Source of the DNA: Indolivaga macrotermitis
Lineage (GTDB): Bacteria > Bacteroidota > Bacteroidia > Bacteroidales > Dysgonomonadaceae
Assembly (NCBI RefSeq): GCF_900128985.1
Contig: NZ_FQUC01000004.1
Location: 62,001-126,000 of the forward strand
Direction: 5' to 3'
Length of the DNA: 64,000 nt
Part shown: piece after piece, positions 28,032-37,168 of the stretch
Numbering within the stretch: the stretch's first letter is position 1
Layout: every line of letters begins with the position of its first letter
Made by a program: the position numbers and the translations under genes
Notes under the pieces: model-generated
What the model was told of the DNA's origin: nothing
Databases searched by the model: none
The model's input: only the letters and a program-made list of their open reading frames with translations

Positions 28032-29768
28032 TTATACTAAATCTCTCCAGTGTTTTAGATTACTTTTTGCTGTATCCCAAACTTCGTCTATACGTCCTGC
28101 CCACAACAACCGGGCCATAGATTTTGCAAACCCTTTCATTTGCACAAACTCAATCTTAGGAGGCATTGCCAATGCGTTGGGGTCGGTTTTTACCGAAATA
28201 AGAACAGGCCCTTCCATCGCAAATGCTTTTGCCAAAGTTTCTTCTACTTTATCAGGATCATTGACTGACAAGCTTTTCATTCCCATAGCATGAGCAATAG
28301 CTGCAAAATCAGGATTATACATACTCGTTTCGTGGTCGGGTAATCCGGCAACTTCCATTTCTAATTTGACCATACCCAATGAGCGGTTATCAAAAACAAC
28401 CAGTTTTATAGGCAATTTATATTCTACAATCGTTGCCAGATCGCCCATCATCATAGATAAACCACCATCGCCACACAGTGCGATTACTTGTTGTGATGGA
28501 CGTGCCAATGCTGCTCCTATAGCCATAGGCATAGCATTAGCCATAGATCCGTGACTAAATGATCCTAACATCTCTCTGTTACCTGTCGCTTGAAGATAAC
28601 GGGCACCCCATACGCAACACATACCAGTATCTACGGTAAATATCGCATCATTATTAGCCAGCTTATCTATAATTGTTGCTACGTATTCGGGAGCAATATT
28701 ATCTGTTGTGCCTTTTTTATCGGCCATTGCAGCAAGGTTCTTCTTCACTTTAGAATAAAGCTTTAACTGATCCTGCAAAAAACTGTCATCACTTTTAGCT
28801 TTTATCAGTGGCAAAAGGGCTTTTAGCGTATCATCCACATTGCCTGCCAATCCCATATCAACCTTTGCTCTACGTCCGATCCGTTCGGGGCGCGCATCTA
28901 CCTGTACAATTTTACAATCGTCGGGCATAAATAATGCGTAAGGAAAATCGGTTCCTAATAAGATAAGCAGTTCGGCATCATTCATACTCGAAAAAGCCGA
29001 TGGCAAGCCTAAGAGCCCGGTCATACCTACTTCATTGGGATTGTCGTACTGCACGCCCATTTTTCCTCTGAAACTATAACCAACCGGAGCTTTTATTCGT
29101 TGGGATAATTCTACCACTTCGGTATGAGCATCTTTTGCTCCAATCCCACAATATATTGTAACCTTATTGGATGTATTAATCAACTCTGCCAGAGCTGCTA
29201 TTTCGGAATCCTGCGGACGGTATACCGATTTGGAAGGGAGCAACTGTGTTGATGTATGTATATCGCACGCTTCAGATTCTGCTAAATCCCCCGGTAAACC
29301 TAATACTGCAACTTCTTTTTTATGTATTGTATGCTGCAATGCTGCCTGCAACATACGCGCAAACTGCATTGGGGTATTTGCTATCTGGTTATAACCACTG
29401 CAATCGTCAAATAATTTAATTGTATTCGTTTCCTGAAAAAACGATGATCCGATCTCACCTGTAGGGCAAGTAGAAGCTATTGCCAAAACAGAAGCATTGG
29501 CACGTTGTGCATCATATAACCCGTTGATAAGATGTACGTGTCCGGGACCACTGCTTCCGGCACAACATGCTATACCATTTAGCTCAGCCTCGGCTAAAGC
29601 TGCATATGCTCCGGCTTCTTCATGGCGAACATGTATCCATTTGATGCCTTTGTCTTTTCTTACAGCTTCATTTACTTCATTTAAACTATCGCCGGTTACA
29701 GCATAGATGTGTTTGATTCCGGCATCTTTAATTGTTTCGATTAATTGTTCTGCTACTTTTTTACTCAT
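28032..29768 (-). CDS. poxB: Pyruvate oxidase / quinone-dependent pyruvate dehydrogenase-like
   Basis: Thiamine diphosphate and FAD enzyme that oxidatively decarboxylates pyruvate, usually to acetate, passing electrons to quinone. Protein of 578 aa, close to E. coli PoxB. Shows HVRHEEAGAYAALAEAEL with the catalytic Glu, the central FAD-binding domain (LLILLGTDFPYALF), and the TPP motif GDGGLSMMMGDLATI with the following FDNRSLGM. Start 29768 (MSKKVAEQ) was chosen because the frame upstream has no family similarity. The C-terminal membrane-binding peptide is not obvious. A phosphate-dependent type remains possible. Confidence 0.88.
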   Translation of the reverse strand: MSKKVAEQLIETIKDAGIKHIYAVTGDSLNEVNEAVRKDKGIKWIHVRHEEAGAYAALAEAELNGIACCAGSSGPGHVHLINGLYDAQRANASVLAIASTCPTGEIGSSFFQETNTIKLFDDCSGYNQIANTPMQFARMLQAALQHTIHKKEVAVLGLPGDLAESEACDIHTSTQLLPSKSVYRPQDSEIAALAELINTSNKVTIYCGIGAKDAHTEVVELSQRIKAPVGYSFRGKMGVQYDNPNEVGMTGLLGLPSAFSSMNDAELLILLGTDFPYALFMPDDCKIVQVDARPERIGRRAKVDMGLAGNVDDTLKALLPLIKAKSDDSFLQDQLKLYSKVKKNLAAMADKKGTTDNIAPEYVATIIDKLANNDAIFTVDTGMCCVWGARYLQATGNREMLGSFSHGSMANAMPMAIGAALARPSQQVIALCGDGGLSMMMGDLATIVEYKLPIKLVVFDNRSLGMVKLEMEVAGLPDHETSMYNPDFAAIAHAMGMKSLSVNDPDKVEETLAKAFAMEGPVLISVKTDPNALAMPPKIEFVQMKGFAKSMARLLWAGRIDEVWDTAKSNLKHWRDLV

Positions 29769-29938
29769 AATTCGTTTGTAAAAGTTGTCTTTATTCTCAA
29801 AAATATAATGTATATGTTGTATAACAGTCTGCAATCATTTTTTTTGGCATCGACTCGTCTTATTTAGCATTAATTAACAAATCAAAAGTATATGTTTTAA
29901 AATTAATTCCTGTCACTATTTAACTTCCCTGATATATA

Positions 29939-29968
29939 TTTCAAATATCAAAGTAATTATTATCTTTG
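29939..29968 (+). promoter_or_regulatory. Likely promoter of the Ter island
   Basis: TATCTTTG (29961-29968) matches TAnnTTTG; TTT rather than TTG is found 19 bases upstream. It lies 66 bases before the first TerD ATG, in the divergent gap after poxB. The rest of 29769-30034 shows nothing else. Confidence 0.65.
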
Positions 29969-30034
29969 TCATTATCGTATAGGGATATACAAAGCGATAT
30001 CAAGCTAAAAAATAACATATAAGACATTATTAAC

Positions 30035-30589
30035 ATGGCAATTAATTTGACGAAAGGCCAACGGATAGAGATTGGCTTATCTAAAGTAGGTGTTGGTCTT
30101 GGATGGGATCCGAACGAAGGCACGGGACATGATTTTGACCTTGATGCCTGCGCATTTATGTTAGGTTCGAACAAGAAGTTACCGTTAGACGAATACTTCG
30201 TTTTTTATAATAACCCGCTATCGCCGGACGGAGCTGTTGAATCGTCGGGTGACGACCTTACCGGAGGAAATAGTGACGGTGATGACGAAACATTGACAGT
30301 AGACCTTGCTAAAATAGATCCGAAAATCGAAGAAATAGTTTTCACAGTTACTATCCACGACTACGAAACCCGTAAACAGAATTTCGGACAGGTACGCAAT
30401 TCATTCATCCGTATATATAACCAACAGACTAACGAAGAAATTGCCAAATACGAACTGGACGAGGATTTTTCGGTAGAAACTGCTGTTGAATTCGGACGCT
30501 TGTACAAACGTAACGGCGAATGGAAATTCGAAGCTATGGGTATCGGCTATAAAGGAGGTTTACAATACTTTGTCGACAAATACGCATAA
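30035..30589 (+). CDS. TerD family stress protein 1
   Basis: TerD proteins are calcium-binding cytoplasmic proteins tied to tellurite, phage and chemical-stress resistance. Protein of 184 aa, a single TerD domain. Calcium-site acidic clusters are visible in HDFDLDACAFML and GDDLTGGNSDGDDETLTVDL, with the FGQVRNSFIRIYN block typical of the family. The next gene is a close paralogue (18-base gap). It heads the Ter island running to about 42870. Confidence 0.95.
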   Translation: MAINLTKGQRIEIGLSKVGVGLGWDPNEGTGHDFDLDACAFMLGSNKKLPLDEYFVFYNNPLSPDGAVESSGDDLTGGNSDGDDETLTVDLAKIDPKIEEIVFTVTIHDYETRKQNFGQVRNSFIRIYNQQTNEEIAKYELDEDFSVETAVEFGRLYKRNGEWKFEAMGIGYKGGLQYFVDKYA

Positions 30590-30606
30590 AACTAATAATA
30601 TTCAAC

Positions 30607-31161
30607 ATGGCAATAAATCTAGAGAAGGGTCAACGCACCGAGGTGAAGTTACCCAAATTTATAGTAGGTCTGGGATGGGATACAAACACATCAAGTACAG
30701 GACAGGCTTTCGACTTAGACTGTTCGGTATTTGCTTTGGGTGAAAACCGTAAACTCGTAGCCGATGACTTTTTCGTATTTTATAATAATCTGAAATCTCC
30801 TGATAGCGCTATAGAGCATACAGGCGATAACTTGACAGGAGAAGGTGACGGTGATGATGAATCTGTAAAAATAGACTTATCGAAAATAGACTCCAGAGTA
30901 AGTGAACTTTGCTTTGTTGTTACTATCCATGAAGCAGAAGACCGCAAGCAAAACTTCGGGCAGGTACGTAATTCTTTTGTTCGTATTTACAATCCCGATA
31001 ACAAAGAAGAACTTCTGAAATATGAGTTGGAAGAAGACTTTTCGGTCGAAACTGCTGTCGAATTCGGACGCTTATACAAACGTAACGGCGAATGGAAATT
31101 CGAAGCTGTAGGCGTAGGACAGAAAGGCGGACTAGCCGATTATCTCCAAAAATATAATTAA
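30607..31161 (+). CDS. TerD family stress protein 2
   Basis: Protein of 184 aa, paralogue of the previous gene with the same length and ending. Acidic metal-site motifs AFDLDCSVFALG and GDNLTGEGDGDDESVKIDL; the block VETAVEFGRLYKRNGEWKFE is nearly identical to copy 1, suggesting recent duplication or gene conversion at the 3' end. Function as for TerD proteins; a multimeric scaffold or calcium sensor is likely. Confidence 0.95.
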   Translation: MAINLEKGQRTEVKLPKFIVGLGWDTNTSSTGQAFDLDCSVFALGENRKLVADDFFVFYNNLKSPDSAIEHTGDNLTGEGDGDDESVKIDLSKIDSRVSELCFVVTIHEAEDRKQNFGQVRNSFVRIYNPDNKEELLKYELEEDFSVETAVEFGRLYKRNGEWKFEAVGVGQKGGLADYLQKYN

Positions 31162-31199
31162 AAAGAATACTACTTAATACCTAAAAAAAGTAACCAATC

Positions 31200-31886
31200 A
31201 TGGCAATTAATTTACAGAAAGGACAAAGAATAAACCTTGAGAAAAGTTCCGGAGCTAAATTAACACAATTTTGTGTAGGCGTTAACTGGGGCGGAATAGA
31301 ATATCAAGCTGAGGAAGGCGGATTTCTTGGATTTGGAAAAAAAACTGTGACCAAAACCAAAGATGTAGACTTAGACCTTAGCTGCGTTATGTACGACGAG
31401 AACGGAAACCTGTGCGATCACTTATATTCGCCACTTTACCGTCCTGAATTGTTAGCTCAATTTGGATTAAACACAGGTAAGCTGATTTCTATCACCGGAG
31501 CCATGCGCCATACAGGGGATGACCTTGAAGGAGATAAAGGTGGTGACGATGGACTTGACAATGAAATTATCACTGTAGACCTGACTAAACTGGGAAGTAA
31601 CATCCATCGTATTTTCTTCTTTTTGAATAACGTTGGTGAAGAAGACTTCTCTCAGGTTCCTTATGCAAAAATCAGAATGTACGAAGGAACACCGGTTAAG
31701 GTAGATAGCGTATACGCTGAATATAATGTCGTTGCCGAGCCTCAATACAGAGGGAAGAAAGCTCTTATCATGGGCGAGTTATACAAAAAAGGTGAAGATT
31801 GGAAATTCAATGCTATCGGCGATGCATTCGAAGATGTATTCTTAGGTCAAACCATACAACGTATTACTCAAAACTACGCTAAATAA
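31200..31886 (+). CDS. TerD family stress protein 3, with insert
   Basis: Protein of 228 aa. It starts like the others (MAINLQKGQRINL) but has a longer N-terminal half with a Gly/Lys-rich insert (GGFLGFGKKTVTKTK) before DVDLDLSCVMYDENG. The acidic loop GDDLEGDKGGDDGLDNEI and the TerD C-terminal core (LMGELYKKGEDWKFNAIG) are present. The insert and the amphipathic tail suggest a specialised partner, for instance one bridging to the TelA protein encoded next. A terminator-like hairpin separates it from TelA. Confidence 0.9.
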   Translation: MAINLQKGQRINLEKSSGAKLTQFCVGVNWGGIEYQAEEGGFLGFGKKTVTKTKDVDLDLSCVMYDENGNLCDHLYSPLYRPELLAQFGLNTGKLISITGAMRHTGDDLEGDKGGDDGLDNEIITVDLTKLGSNIHRIFFFLNNVGEEDFSQVPYAKIRMYEGTPVKVDSVYAEYNVVAEPQYRGKKALIMGELYKKGEDWKFNAIGDAFEDVFLGQTIQRITQNYAK

Positions 31887-31920
31887 TAGCTGGTTATACC
31901 ATATAAACAGACCTTACAAG

Positions 31921-31971
31921 CACTGTTCATCTTAATCTAATCAGTTAGAGAAAAGGTGAACGGTGTTTTTT
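31921..31971 (+). terminator. Terminator after the TerD trio
   Basis: CACTGTTCATCTT pairs with AAGGTGAACGGTG (two G-U pairs) and is followed by six T. The rest of 31887-32172 is AT-rich. TATTTTTA at 32095 is a weak -7-like box for TelA. Confidence 0.75.
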
Positions 31972-32172
31972 ATTAATTCTAAAATACTGAGAAAAATTTA
32001 CTACTTTCAGACAAAAGAAGACTATCGGAATGATAATCTTACAAAAATTTCTTAATCCTTTTTGCTTTTTAATATATAAGCCAAAAGGATTTTGTATTTT
32101 TACAACGAAACTCATTGTTTTATTGACATATAAAGCATTAATAGACGCTTTTATTAAATTTGAATACAGTAT

Positions 32173-33297
32173 ATGGATATGAACACTATGCCTGAAATGG
32201 CTCCGCTAAACCCGACTCCTAATCAGGCTCCGGCTCTGCAACGTATGGATAGAGACGGTAATGTTGATTTGGCCAATTTAAGCCAGAACGAAATAGATAA
32301 GTTGTCGCAACTCAACCGCAGTTTAGTTGTTACAGACGTTAATTCGGTATTGAACTATGGAGCCGACCTACAGGCTACTATGGAAAAATACAGTAACGAT
32401 TTCCTTACATCTGTCCGGACTTTCAACTCGGGCGAAGTGGGTGCGCATATAAACGAACTGCTTACCGAACTCAATTATATTGATGTAGATGAACTGAACC
32501 AAAGTCCGTTCAAAGCATTCCTCAGTAAAATTCCGTTGGTAAAGAATCTGGTGGTAAATGTCAAAAAGATATTTCAGAAATACGATACGGTTATTTCCAA
32601 TGTCGACAAAATATCAAATAAGATAAAAGCCGGACGTATCAACTCACTGAAAGACAATACTGCCCTGCAAACGATGTTCGACAATAATGTGGAATATATC
32701 AAACAGATCGAGCAACTGATTATTGCCGGTCAGTTAAAGATGCAGGATTTGCAAGTGAAACTAGCTGAGATGGAGGGTAATCCTGCTAACTACAAAGATT
32801 ACGAAATAAGCGATATGCGCGAATTTATATCACGCCTCGATAAACGTCTGGCTGATATGAAGATCATCCGTTATGTAATGATGCAGTCGCTTGCGCAAAT
32901 ACGTGTTGTGCAAAACAACAATGTTGCTATTGCAGACAAAGCTCAATCGATTATCTCCACTACTATTCCGGTATGGAAAAACCAGTTAACTATTGCTGTT
33001 GCATTGTGCCGTCAGAAAGCAAATGTAGAAATGCAGCGTAAAGTGGCTGATACAACCAATACTATATTGGAGAAGAACGCCGAACTGCTTCGTCAAAACA
33101 GTATAGAGGTAGCCCGCGAAAACGAAAACACCGTAGTTTCGGTAGAAACATTGAAGAAGACAACCCAATCATTGATAAGTACTTTGGACGAAGTAAAACG
33201 TATACATGAAGAAGGTATGCGCAATCGTCAGGTACTGGATAAAGAGTTACAATCCCTTGAAACTGAATTAAGGAAGAACGTGACTGGAATTCGCTGA
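32173..33297 (+). CDS. telA: TelA-like toxic anion resistance protein
   Basis: TelA/KlaA family proteins accompany TerD in tellurite and chemical-stress systems; biochemical role is not established. Protein of 374 aa, all-helical, with long coiled-coil stretches. Family features include FLSKIPLVKNLVVNVKKIFQ, the central YKDYEISDMREFISRLDKRL and the conserved LAQIRVVQNNNVAIADKAQS with IPVWKNQLTIAVAL. ATG 32179 is an alternative start. The downstream helical gene begins 9 bases later. Confidence 0.92.
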   Translation: MDMNTMPEMAPLNPTPNQAPALQRMDRDGNVDLANLSQNEIDKLSQLNRSLVVTDVNSVLNYGADLQATMEKYSNDFLTSVRTFNSGEVGAHINELLTELNYIDVDELNQSPFKAFLSKIPLVKNLVVNVKKIFQKYDTVISNVDKISNKIKAGRINSLKDNTALQTMFDNNVEYIKQIEQLIIAGQLKMQDLQVKLAEMEGNPANYKDYEISDMREFISRLDKRLADMKIIRYVMMQSLAQIRVVQNNNVAIADKAQSIISTTIPVWKNQLTIAVALCRQKANVEMQRKVADTTNTILEKNAELLRQNSIEVARENENTVVSVETLKKTTQSLISTLDEVKRIHEEGMRNRQVLDKELQSLETELRKNVTGIR

Positions 33298-33306
33298 TAA
33301 CCGGTA

Positions 33307-34272
33307 ATGGACGAAAACAGAGCCAATATACTCGAAACATCGGATCGTATAATTCAACAACTCGGGGAACTGGTCGTCTTTTTCGAAGACCAGACCATTA
33401 TGAACATCTATCTGCAAAATAAAGTTATCCACAAACTTTTTGAGGACAACGAGGATATGGATGTTAATAAGCTGGAATTATACCACATACAATTTACGAT
33501 GACGTTAATAGAACTTCTCGATAAAATAAAGAAGAAGAATGAGCGCTTTGTAGGTATGATGAAATCGGAAATCGAGTTGAATAACGATATGATGCAGAAG
33601 TTGCGCAAAGCTATTGCCCTTGAAGGAAGCTTCGAAGGTGAAAAAGTGCAACAGGCGCTTCGTGTGTCGCGCTCGATATATAATTTCCATAAAATACTTT
33701 CATCCCAATCAAGGGATTACCCTTTTATGGAGAATACCTCTGCTTTCGGGTTAAAGTTTTATAAAGAATATTTTTTCGAAGTAGACCCTCAATTGCTCGA
33801 TGTACTGATCAGTTATTCGAGCTCGGATGTTTACCGTAATTCATATGGAGCTATTGGCCGGACATTACTAACCAATCTGGCTGCTAATAGTTATGCGATA
33901 GATTTTTTCGCAGGTATTCGTATAGGTAATCTTATGGCCGAAATATACAGAATACGTAATCATGGAATGTTTTTTCTGTTTGTTCCGTCAAAAAACCTAT
34001 TTCTGGAGGTAGAAATGTCGTTATTTCCGGAAAAAGACGAATGGATAACCCTTTTATCGAAAAAGGAATCGTCAATAAAAGAGCTTACCCTTAAGAATAT
34101 CGAACTGGAGAAGAATATCAAAACCAATATCCGGAAGCTGGACGAGGATATCGCTGAACTATTGAAAGAAAACCTGAAAAAGATTACCGACATAGATTTT
34201 CTTGCCGATCTGGAGAATGTAGATATTCAGGCGAATACCCTGAAAGCCATGCTCGAAACCAAAATGATATGA
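33307..34272 (+). CDS. Helical protein of the Ter island, unknown function
   Basis: Not recognised. Protein of 321 aa, predicted mostly helical and charged, with no signal peptide. A central region contains FGLKFYKEYFFEVDPQLLDV and NLMAEIYRIRNHGMFFLFVP; the C-terminal 90 residues (SSIKELTLKNIELEKNIKTN and onward) look like coiled coil. It follows TelA by 9 bases, so a TelA partner is plausible. Its stop overlaps the ATG of the transposase gene by four bases (ATGA), which may mark where the element landed. Confidence 0.7.
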   Translation: MDENRANILETSDRIIQQLGELVVFFEDQTIMNIYLQNKVIHKLFEDNEDMDVNKLELYHIQFTMTLIELLDKIKKKNERFVGMMKSEIELNNDMMQKLRKAIALEGSFEGEKVQQALRVSRSIYNFHKILSSQSRDYPFMENTSAFGLKFYKEYFFEVDPQLLDVLISYSSSDVYRNSYGAIGRTLLTNLAANSYAIDFFAGIRIGNLMAEIYRIRNHGMFFLFVPSKNLFLEVEMSLFPEKDEWITLLSKKESSIKELTLKNIELEKNIKTNIRKLDEDIAELLKENLKKITDIDFLADLENVDIQANTLKAMLETKMI

Positions 34273-34820
34273 CTTATACTTCTGCAACATATAGCAAACG
34301 GAAAAACATCCGCCTTCAGGGATATGACTATTCTAGTGAAGGATTGTATTTCGTTACCATATGTACACAGAATATGAAGTGTATTTTCGGTGAGGTTACA
34401 GATGGGAAGATAGAATACAGAGATAGTGATGTAGGGGCAGGGCTCTGCTCTGCCCTCAATTCTAAAATTGTACATCTATCTGATATTGGCGTAATTGTTC
34501 AAAACCAATGGCTATCCTTGCCCCAAAGATTTCCGACAATAGAATTATTTAATTTTATTGTAATGCCGAATCACTTTCATGGGATTATACATATCAGGAC
34601 AGAGCAGAACCCTGCCCCTACATTAAGTGATATCATTTGTGCATTTAAGTCAATAACAACTAAAATACGCAATAAATCATTCCACACTACCGGACAAAAA
34701 ATCTGGCAGCGGAATTATTATGAGCATATTATCAGGAATGACAGATCGCTAATACAAATAGCCGATTATATATCATCAAATCCTGTCAATTGGCAATCTG
34801 ATAGGTATTATAAAAATTAA
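34269..34820 (+). CDS. REP-associated tyrosine transposase (RAYT)
   Basis: Y1/HUH-type transposase of the REP-associated group, which cleaves single-stranded REP hairpins. Protein of 183 aa. It shows the N-terminal YDYSSEGLYFVTICTQN, the HUH motif His102-Phe-His104 in MPNHFHGI, the catalytic Tyr in RNYYEHIIRN (150/151) and a C-terminal YISSNPVNW. Two REP-like palindromes lie within the coding sequence, in opposite orientation, read as VGAGLCSAL and RTEQNPAPT. It interrupts the Ter island. RAYT genes are usually single copy and not flanked by IS ends, and no flanking inverted repeats were seen here. Confidence 0.88.
   Translation: MTYTSATYSKRKNIRLQGYDYSSEGLYFVTICTQNMKCIFGEVTDGKIEYRDSDVGAGLCSALNSKIVHLSDIGVIVQNQWLSLPQRFPTIELFNFIVMPNHFHGIIHIRTEQNPAPTLSDIICAFKSITTKIRNKSFHTTGQKIWQRNYYEHIIRNDRSLIQIADYISSNPVNWQSDRYYKN
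34431..34455 (+). repeat. REP-like palindrome inside the RAYT gene, element 1
   Basis: GTAGGGGCAGGGCTCTGCTC then TGCCC; exact reverse complement of the elements at 20425 and 24385 in the module leaders. Confidence 0.9.
34597..34621 (-). repeat. REP-like palindrome inside the RAYT gene, element 2
   Basis: Plus strand reads GGACAGAGCAGAACCCTGCC then CCTAC, two bases different from the leader elements. Inverted relative to element 1. Confidence 0.85.
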
Positions 34821-34832
34821 GACCAACAACCC

Positions 34833-35777
34833 ATGATAAATCGGATTTACTTCTTTTCAATAGTATTGATACTATTCCTGCTTTCGGGAGTAGTGCATGC
34901 ACAGATGAAAGAGGCACACCGCAAGTTGGTGTTGAAAAGCGATGTTATTCTCGTATACAATTCATATTTAGAGAGAGAGAAAGATATTGTATCAGATTAT
35001 ACAACAGTATATTTCGACTCTATCTATGACAGAAATATAGACACCATACTGGTAAATAAAACCAAATTCAAGAAAGGAGATTACAGGCTTCAACGTTTAG
35101 TAGAAGGAGAAGATGTATTTATTAATTCGATACAGGAAGGTGGAGGATGTTTACTTTTAGGGATGCTGGATAGTGACTCGGTGTACGTCAACTTTCTTTT
35201 TCTTAAGAAGACCGGGAAAGAGTACCGGAACTTAGCTGAATTAAATGGAATTGAAATATCCAGAGCCAAAGGGTATTACATTCCTCAGATAATAAGGCTT
35301 ATAGAGATCAATTCGATAAAAGATCCGAAAGAGAAATACAAGCAATCGGTAAACTGGTTTATTGATAATGGAGTTTACCCTGACAACGATTTTATTGAGT
35401 ACTATATACAACAAGGTATTGTTCAGAAAGATAATTACTTTGATGACGAGATAATACTGAGGGCTAAGAATATGTTTCTAAAGGGAAAGGAAAGTTTATT
35501 GCCTATCATACAAGATAAATATGCATCGGAAGCAAAAAATTATTACCTTCAAAAAATGAAAAGAATAGCACGTTTAACAGAACCACGCTATTCTGACTAT
35601 TACGATTTCCGGAACAGTATCAGGTTAATGTATGATTTCGAATATGAAAATGCAGAATATATTCTACTCGGTATGCTTACTTCCGATCCGGTAGACTCTT
35701 ACGATAAATCGCGAATAATGCGACACTTTATTGAAATGGTCGAAAACGATAAAAATATAACAATCAGAAAAGAATAA
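34833..35777 (+). CDS. Secreted protein of the Ter island, unknown function
   Basis: Not recognised. Protein of 314 aa with a clear signal peptide (IVLILFLLSGVVHAQ) and no lipobox. The mature part is mixed alpha/beta then helical, with a segment WFIDNGVYPDNDFIEYYIQQ suggesting helical repeats. It lies between the transposase and the VWA genes with short gaps. It is the only exported protein of the island, and a periplasmic sensor role would be speculation. Confidence 0.65.
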   Translation: MINRIYFFSIVLILFLLSGVVHAQMKEAHRKLVLKSDVILVYNSYLEREKDIVSDYTTVYFDSIYDRNIDTILVNKTKFKKGDYRLQRLVEGEDVFINSIQEGGGCLLLGMLDSDSVYVNFLFLKKTGKEYRNLAELNGIEISRAKGYYIPQIIRLIEINSIKDPKEKYKQSVNWFIDNGVYPDNDFIEYYIQQGIVQKDNYFDDEIILRAKNMFLKGKESLLPIIQDKYASEAKNYYLQKMKRIARLTEPRYSDYYDFRNSIRLMYDFEYENAEYILLGMLTSDPVDSYDKSRIMRHFIEMVENDKNITIRKE

Positions 35778-35818
35778 ATTTAGAACTACTTTAAGAACAA
35801 CATAAAATTTAAACAGAT

Positions 35819-36457
35819 ATGAGAAAACTTCCTGTATACCTTGTATTAGATACCTCAGGATCGATGCACGGAGAACCTATCGAAGCCGTAAAGAACGGTG
35901 TACAAGTATTGGTTTCGACACTGCGTCAAGACCCTTATGCTCTGGAAACTGCCCACCTCAGTATTATCACATTCGATGAAAGAGCAAAACAAGTATCGCC
36001 TTTGACCGAACTGTCGATGTTCCAGTTGCCAAGCCTTACAGCCAATGGTACAACTTGCTTAGGTGCAGCCTTGAGTCTGTTGGCAGAACGTATCGAAGCG
36101 GAAGTACACAAAAGTACCGCCGAAAAGAAAGGCGACTGGCGTCCACTAGTATTTATAATGACAGATGGTGCACCAACTGATAACTGGGAAAGAGGTCTGG
36201 AAGATTTTCGCAAAACCAAGTGCGCTATGGTAGTAGCTTGTGCTGCCGGACAAAGTGCTCAAACCAAAGTCCTGAAAAAAATTACAGATACTGTAGTCTC
36301 TTTAGATACTGCCGATAGCATGACCATCAAGGCATTCTTTAAATGGGTATCGGCATCAGTTAGCTTTGGTAGCCAGAAAGTAGAATCGACTCATCAGGAA
36401 ATAGCCGGAATGAGCGAGCTGCCTCCTCCTCCACCCGAAGTAAATATTGTATTATAA
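35819..36457 (+). CDS. TerY-like VWA protein 1
   Basis: Von Willebrand A domain protein (212 aa) of the TerY group, cytoplasmic metal-dependent binding protein of Ter systems. The MIDAS is intact: DTSGSMHGEP, the Thr in NGTTCLGAAL and the Asp in MTDGAPTDNW. The tail is proline rich (ELPPPPPEV). First of three tandem VWA genes that precede a PP2C phosphatase and a kinase, the TerY-P triad described for Ter stress systems (Anantharaman, Iyer and Aravind). Confidence 0.93.
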   Translation: MRKLPVYLVLDTSGSMHGEPIEAVKNGVQVLVSTLRQDPYALETAHLSIITFDERAKQVSPLTELSMFQLPSLTANGTTCLGAALSLLAERIEAEVHKSTAEKKGDWRPLVFIMTDGAPTDNWERGLEDFRKTKCAMVVACAAGQSAQTKVLKKITDTVVSLDTADSMTIKAFFKWVSASVSFGSQKVESTHQEIAGMSELPPPPPEVNIVL

Positions 36458-36497
36458 ACCGGGATTGTTAATATGTAATTAAAATAAAATTCAAAAT

Positions 36498-37133
36498 ATG
36501 AGACGATTACCTGTATATTTATTATTAGACACATCGGGCTCGATGCGAGGCGAACCTATCGAATCGGTGAAGGTCGGATTAGAATCGATGGTCGCCAGTC
36601 TCAGACAAGATCCATTCGCCCTCGAATCGGTATATATCAGTATTATTACATTCGACCGCGATGTGAAACAGCTATTACCGCTGACAGCATTAGAGCATTT
36701 ACAACTGCCTGAGATCGTAACACCCGAATCGGGTCCTACACATCTGGGAGCAGCATTGGAAATGCTTTGCCAGAAAGTAGACTCGGAAGTAAAGCTTAGT
36801 TCGGCTGACGAAAAAGGAGACTGGATGCCCTTGCTGTTTATTATGACAGACGGGAAGCCTTCCGACCTTCAAAAGTATAACCAGATGATACCTCAAGTCA
36901 GGAACCGTAATTTTGCCGGAATCATTGCCTGTGCCGCCGGTGTAAAAGCCGACACACAACCTCTGCTTGCACTGACTAATCAGGTGTACTCACTGGACAC
37001 AACCGACAGTTCTACTTTCCGTCAGTTCTTCAAATGGGTATCGGCATCTGTCAGTGTGGGTAACCGCAGTGTAGGCGCCAGTAACGATATAGCATTACCA
37101 CCTCCTCCACCGGAGATCCATACAGTTATATAA
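36498..37133 (+). CDS. TerY-like VWA protein 2
   Basis: Protein of 211 aa, paralogue of the gene before. MIDAS residues in LLDTSGSMRGEP, the Thr in GPTHLGAALEML and Asp in MTDGKPSD. Ends with the same type of proline tail (ALPPPPPEIHTVI), which may bind a common partner. The shared FFKWVSASVS block near the end is conserved in all three copies. Confidence 0.93.
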   Translation: MRRLPVYLLLDTSGSMRGEPIESVKVGLESMVASLRQDPFALESVYISIITFDRDVKQLLPLTALEHLQLPEIVTPESGPTHLGAALEMLCQKVDSEVKLSSADEKGDWMPLLFIMTDGKPSDLQKYNQMIPQVRNRNFAGIIACAAGVKADTQPLLALTNQVYSLDTTDSSTFRQFFKWVSASVSVGNRSVGASNDIALPPPPPEIHTVI

Positions 37134-37168
37134 CAATACTTTTTCAATACGTTATTACAGGGATTTTT

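Noticed and set aside
34269-34820. Complete insertion sequence of the IS200/IS605 type
   Set aside because: The protein fits the REP-associated group and no subterminal element ends or accessory TnpB gene are seen around it.
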